Source: an uncultured Eubacterium sp. (lineage in GTDB: Bacteria; Bacillota; Clostridia; Lachnospirales; Lachnospiraceae). Taken from it: a stretch of DNA of 24,492 nucleotides. Made by a program: the position numbers and the translations under genes. Positions 21,359 through 24,492 of the stretch are shown in pieces. Every line of letters begins with the position of its first letter. Within the stretch, counting starts at the first letter, position 1. The stretch is taken from positions 1-24,492 of the forward strand of contig NZ_CAKRAS010000046.1 of the NCBI RefSeq assembly GCF_934295145.1, read 5' to 3'. Under the pieces are notes generated by a model. It was not told the DNA's origin, did not search any database, and saw nothing but the letters and a program-made list of their open reading frames with translations.

Positions 21359-24004
21359 TTATTTTAACTGTGCCAGACGATTCTCTACGTCTTCCATCAT
21401 CTGTTTGTATTTCTCAAGTTTTGCTTTCTCCTCGTCAACTTTTGCCTGAGGTGCTTTGCTTAAGAATTTCTCATTGTTCAGCATGCCGTTGGAACGTGCC
21501 AGCTCTTTTGCAAGTTTTGCTTTCTCTTTCTCCAGACGTTCCCGCTCTTTTGCCATGTCTACCAGCTCCTCTAACGGAATGTATACAACGGCATTTGGAA
21601 TAACGACGGATACGGCATCCTCCGGAATTCCGGCTTTGTCTGCCTGTACGTCGATCTCACTTGCGGAAATTAACTGGCTGTAAATGTCTTTGTGGGAAGC
21701 AAACAGCTCGCGCAGATCTGCATCCGGAGATACGATGAAATATTTTGCTTTGCGGCTTGGTGGAACGTTCATCTCGGAACGGATGTTTCGGATGCCCTTA
21801 ACCAGTACTTTGATGGTCTCCACATCAGCTTCTTCTTTTGCAAAATTCCACTCCTCTGTGTACTCCGGCCACGCAGCAAGCATAACGGTCTCCTCTTCCG
21901 GACAAAGGGTGCAGAAGATTTCTTCTGTGATAAACGGCATGTACGGATGCAGCATCTTTAATGCGTTGGTCAGTACTGTTTTCAGAACCCAGAGTGCAGT
22001 ATTTGCAGCTTTCGGATCTTCTTCTTTCTTGTACAGACGTACTTTTGCAATCTCAATATACCAGTCACAGAACTCTTCCCAGATAAAGTCATATACTTTC
22101 TGAACTGCGATTCCCAGCTCATATTTATCCATATTCTCTGTCACGTCTTTGGCCAGAGTATTTACTTTTGATAAGATCCATTTATCAACCGGCAGCAGAT
22201 CTGCATCTTCCGGTTTGGTCGGCTGCTCATCTCCCAGGTTCATCATAATGAAACGGGATGCATTCCAAACTTTGTTTGCAAAGTTACGGCTGGACTCTAC
22301 ACGCTCCCAGTAGAAACGCATGTCGTTTCCAGGTGCGTTACCTGTGATCAGTGTCAGACGCAGGGCATCAGCACCGTATTTATCAATAACCTCTAACGGA
22401 TCAATACCGTTTCCAAGGGATTTACTCATCTTGCGTCCCTGGGAATCACGCACCAGTCCATGGATCAGTACGGTGTGGAACGGCTCGGTTCCTGTCTGCT
22501 CTAACGCAGAAAATACCATACGGATAACCCAGAAGAAGATGATATCATATCCGGTAACAAGTACATCTGTCGGATAGAAGTAATCCAGTTCTTCTGTTTT
22601 GTTCGGCCAGCCAAGTGTGGAGAATGGCCACAGTGCGGAAGAGAACCAGGTATCCAGTGTATCCTCATCCTGTTTTAAATGTGTGCAGCCGCATTTCGGG
22701 CATTTCTCCGGCATTTCACGGGAAACAACCATCTCGCCGCACTCCTCACAGTAATAAGCCGGGATTCTGTGTCCCCACCAGAGCTGTCTGGAAATACACC
22801 AGTCACGGATGCCTTCCAGCCAGTGCATATATGTTTTTCCGAAGCTTTCCGGAACGAATTTCAGTCTGCCGGACTGTAATGCATCGATGGCCGGTTTTGC
22901 CATTTCTTCCATTTTTACAAACCACTGCGGTTTGATCATTGGCTCAACAGTTGTCTTACATCTGTCATGCGTACCTACGTTATGAACATGTTCAACTACT
23001 TTTACAAGCAGTCCCATCTCGTCTAATTTATCAACAATGGCTTTTCTTGCCTCGTAACGATCCATACCTTCGTAAATACCGCCGTTTGCGTTGATGGTTG
23101 CATCATCGTTTAAGATGTTGATCTCTTCCAGATTGTGGCGTTTTCCTACCTCAAAATCGTTCGGGTCATGCGCCGGTGTGATTTTTACGCAGCCGGTTCC
23201 GAACTCTTTGTCTACATACGGATCAGCGATCACCGGAATCTCACGGTTTACGATCGGAAGCAGTAATTTTTTACCGATAATGTCTGTGTAACGCTCGTCA
23301 TCCGGGTTTACGGCTACAGCTGTATCGCCAAGCATTGTCTCCGGACGGGTAGTTGCGATCTCAACAAATCTGCCTTCCTCGCCGATGATCGGGTATTTGA
23401 TATGCCAGAAATGGCCTGTCTGCTCTACGTGCTCTACCTCTGCATCGGAAATAGAAGTCTTGCAGACCGGACACCAGTTGATGATGCGGGAACCTTTGTA
23501 AATATATCCTTTGTCAAACAGACGGATAAATACTTCTTTGACTGCCTCGGAGCATCCCTCATCCATGGTAAAACGCTCTCTGTCCCAATCAGCAGAAGAG
23601 CCCATTTTCTTTAACTGTTTTACGATACGTCCGCCGTACTCTTCTTTCCAGTCCCATGCATATTTCAGGAACTCATCACGGGTTAAATCCGCTTTGTTGA
23701 TTCCTTTTTCTTTCAGGCTGTTGATAACCTTAACCTCTGTTGCGATAGCTGCATGATCGGTACCCGGCTGCCATAATGCGGAATAGCCCTGCATTCTTTT
23801 GTAACGGATCAGGATATCCTGCATGGTGTTATCCAGAGCGTGTCCCATGTGAAGCTGACCGGTGATATTTGGCGGCGGCATAACAATGGTAAATGGTTTC
23901 TTGCTTCTGTCTACTTCTGCATGAAAATATTTATTGTCTTCCCATTTCTGGTACAGACGGTCTTCGATCCCTTTTGGATCATAGGTCTTTGCTAATTCTT
24001 TCAT
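21359..24004 (-). CDS. valS: Valyl-tRNA synthetase
   Basis: An 881-aa class I aminoacyl-tRNA synthetase. PPPNITGQLHMGHAL (about 44-58) is the HIGH motif, KMSKSLGN the KMSKS loop, and GTDHAAIATEVKV the active-site segment. A CEECG/CPKCG zinc site is present (YCEECGEMVVSREMPEKCP). The editing domain spans about 190-350 and a C-terminal coiled coil (ERLEKEKAKLAKELA) contacts tRNA-Val. The start at 24004 has AGGAGATAAA upstream; an in-frame Met five codons earlier is not preceded by a site. Expression is controlled by the T-box leader at 24063-24440. Confidence 0.97.
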   Translation of the reverse strand: MKELAKTYDPKGIEDRLYQKWEDNKYFHAEVDRSKKPFTIVMPPPNITGQLHMGHALDNTMQDILIRYKRMQGYSALWQPGTDHAAIATEVKVINSLKEKGINKADLTRDEFLKYAWDWKEEYGGRIVKQLKKMGSSADWDRERFTMDEGCSEAVKEVFIRLFDKGYIYKGSRIINWCPVCKTSISDAEVEHVEQTGHFWHIKYPIIGEEGRFVEIATTRPETMLGDTAVAVNPDDERYTDIIGKKLLLPIVNREIPVIADPYVDKEFGTGCVKITPAHDPNDFEVGKRHNLEEINILNDDATINANGGIYEGMDRYEARKAIVDKLDEMGLLVKVVEHVHNVGTHDRCKTTVEPMIKPQWFVKMEEMAKPAIDALQSGRLKFVPESFGKTYMHWLEGIRDWCISRQLWWGHRIPAYYCEECGEMVVSREMPEKCPKCGCTHLKQDEDTLDTWFSSALWPFSTLGWPNKTEELDYFYPTDVLVTGYDIIFFWVIRMVFSALEQTGTEPFHTVLIHGLVRDSQGRKMSKSLGNGIDPLEVIDKYGADALRLTLITGNAPGNDMRFYWERVESSRNFANKVWNASRFIMMNLGDEQPTKPEDADLLPVDKWILSKVNTLAKDVTENMDKYELGIAVQKVYDFIWEEFCDWYIEIAKVRLYKKEEDPKAANTALWVLKTVLTNALKMLHPYMPFITEEIFCTLCPEEETVMLAAWPEYTEEWNFAKEEADVETIKVLVKGIRNIRSEMNVPPSRKAKYFIVSPDADLRELFASHKDIYSQLISASEIDVQADKAGIPEDAVSVVIPNAVVYIPLEELVDMAKERERLEKEKAKLAKELARSNGMLNNEKFLSKAPQAKVDEEKAKLEKYKQMMEDVENRLAQLK

Positions 24005-24062
24005 TTTATCTCCTTTCAAGTGCTTTGTTTTATAAGAATTTCAACTGAATTTCCTGTAAAAC

Positions 24063-24098
24063 AAAAAACCCCTCACATACATAATTGCATGTGAAGGG
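24063..24098 (-). terminator. T-box intrinsic terminator
   Basis: A 12-bp stem (minus strand CCCTTCACATGC with GTATGTGAGGGG, two G-U pairs) with loop AATTAT, followed by a run of six T (24063-24068). It competes with the antiterminator at 24107-24120. Confidence 0.92.
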
Positions 24099-24440
24099 CG
24101 AATCTACGCGGTACCACCTTCATTTTATCCCATCAATTCCCTGTACAAAAACAGCTTGTACCTCTCTTTCTTTTCTGGAAATTAACGGAATCTCTGTGAT
24201 TGATTAACGGGAATCACCCGGGATCTCCTACCCACCATACAACAAACATATCGTATGTTCTCTCAGTACTTTTGTCCTATACATATGCTGTATTGGCTTC
24301 AGACATCCGGTTCCAAAGCTACCTTCCGCAAACTGCCTGTCAGACGGTCTTTCAGTCCATGGACCCTCTTCCCTGTCACCGCATCTTTTGCGTACTCCTC
24401 TTTGTCATTACCTTTTATAACTATAAATTTTTCAAAGTCA
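24063..24440 (-). promoter_or_regulatory. T-box riboswitch for valS
   Basis: The minus-strand leader carries the T-box antiterminator sequence AAGGTGGTACCGCG (24107-24120), which pairs with the uncharged tRNA acceptor end, directly before an intrinsic terminator. Stem I begins near AAAGAGGAGTACG (24391-24403), an AG-rich motif typical of T-boxes. A Val codon GUC at 24302-24304 (minus strand, in GGATGTCTGAAG) is the best specifier candidate; a GUA at 24320-24322 is an alternative. Low charged tRNA-Val should allow read-through into valS and folC. Confidence 0.92.
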
Positions 24441-24446
24441 TTAAAC

Positions 24447-24475
24447 ATGATAAACAACATTTTTTGCCTTGTCAA
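24447..24475 (-). promoter_or_regulatory. Promoter of the valS operon
   Basis: On the minus strand, -35 TTGACA (24470-24475), a 17-bp spacer and -10 TATCAT (24447-24452). Transcription would start near 24440, giving a leader of about 435 nt before valS, the right size for the T-box. Confidence 0.85.
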
Positions 24476-24492
24476 GTTTTTTATAATTGCGA

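Overview
The window looks like a chromosomal segment from a spore-forming, anaerobic Firmicute, most likely of the Lachnospiraceae. This rests on the spoIIA and spoVA sporulation genes, a T-box leader in front of valS, strong AGGAGG-type ribosome binding sites, low-to-moderate GC, and a large surface protein ending in 22-residue NGWW repeats of a kind common in gut clostridia. The genus cannot be fixed because only the first few bases of 16S rRNA are present. Every gene I accept lies on the minus strand, so the window reads from right to left.

Right to left: a T-box-controlled valS (24440-21359) is followed by folC, an overlapping 45-aa acidic mini-gene and a zinc-ribbon/TPR membrane protein (21357-18422). 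A gene-free stretch of about 490 bp full of inverted repeats (17931-18421) precedes the spoIIA operon (spoIIAA-spoIIAB-sigF, 17930-16381), which controls forespore-specific transcription. Next is a flavin/iron-sulfur redox block (16310-7169) in three transcription units: apbE plus a Gx-family membrane protein; a triple FMN-binding protein, a single FMN-binding protein and a NapH-like polyferredoxin membrane protein; and a 1217-aa secreted protein. Then comes a late sporulation operon (119-aa Cys-rich membrane protein, spoVAA, spoVAB, spoVAC; 7046-5030) behind a textbook sigma-G-type promoter. After that lie a MATE exporter, a conserved-looking 76-aa protein, a response regulator/histidine kinase pair, and tandem promoters driving a 16S rRNA gene that runs off the left edge.

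The most interesting part is the redox block. ApbE covalently attaches FMN to Thr in (S)GAT motifs. Four such motifs are intact in the two FMN-binding proteins, and one more SGAT occurs near the N terminus of the big surface protein. Together with the NapH-like membrane iron-sulfur protein, this suggests a route for moving electrons from the membrane to flavins outside it and possibly out to the cell wall. The three units share a palindromic box, TTAG-N6-CTAA, upstream of their first genes. In two of them it lies at the same distance downstream of an extended -10 promoter, within a conserved block of about 40 bp. This points to one regulon, and the box resembles part of a DtxR/IdeR-type iron box. 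Individual parts (ApbE, FMN_bind, NapH-like proteins, flavin-based extracellular electron transfer) are known. The combination with the surface protein, and the shared operator, are the parts that may be new.
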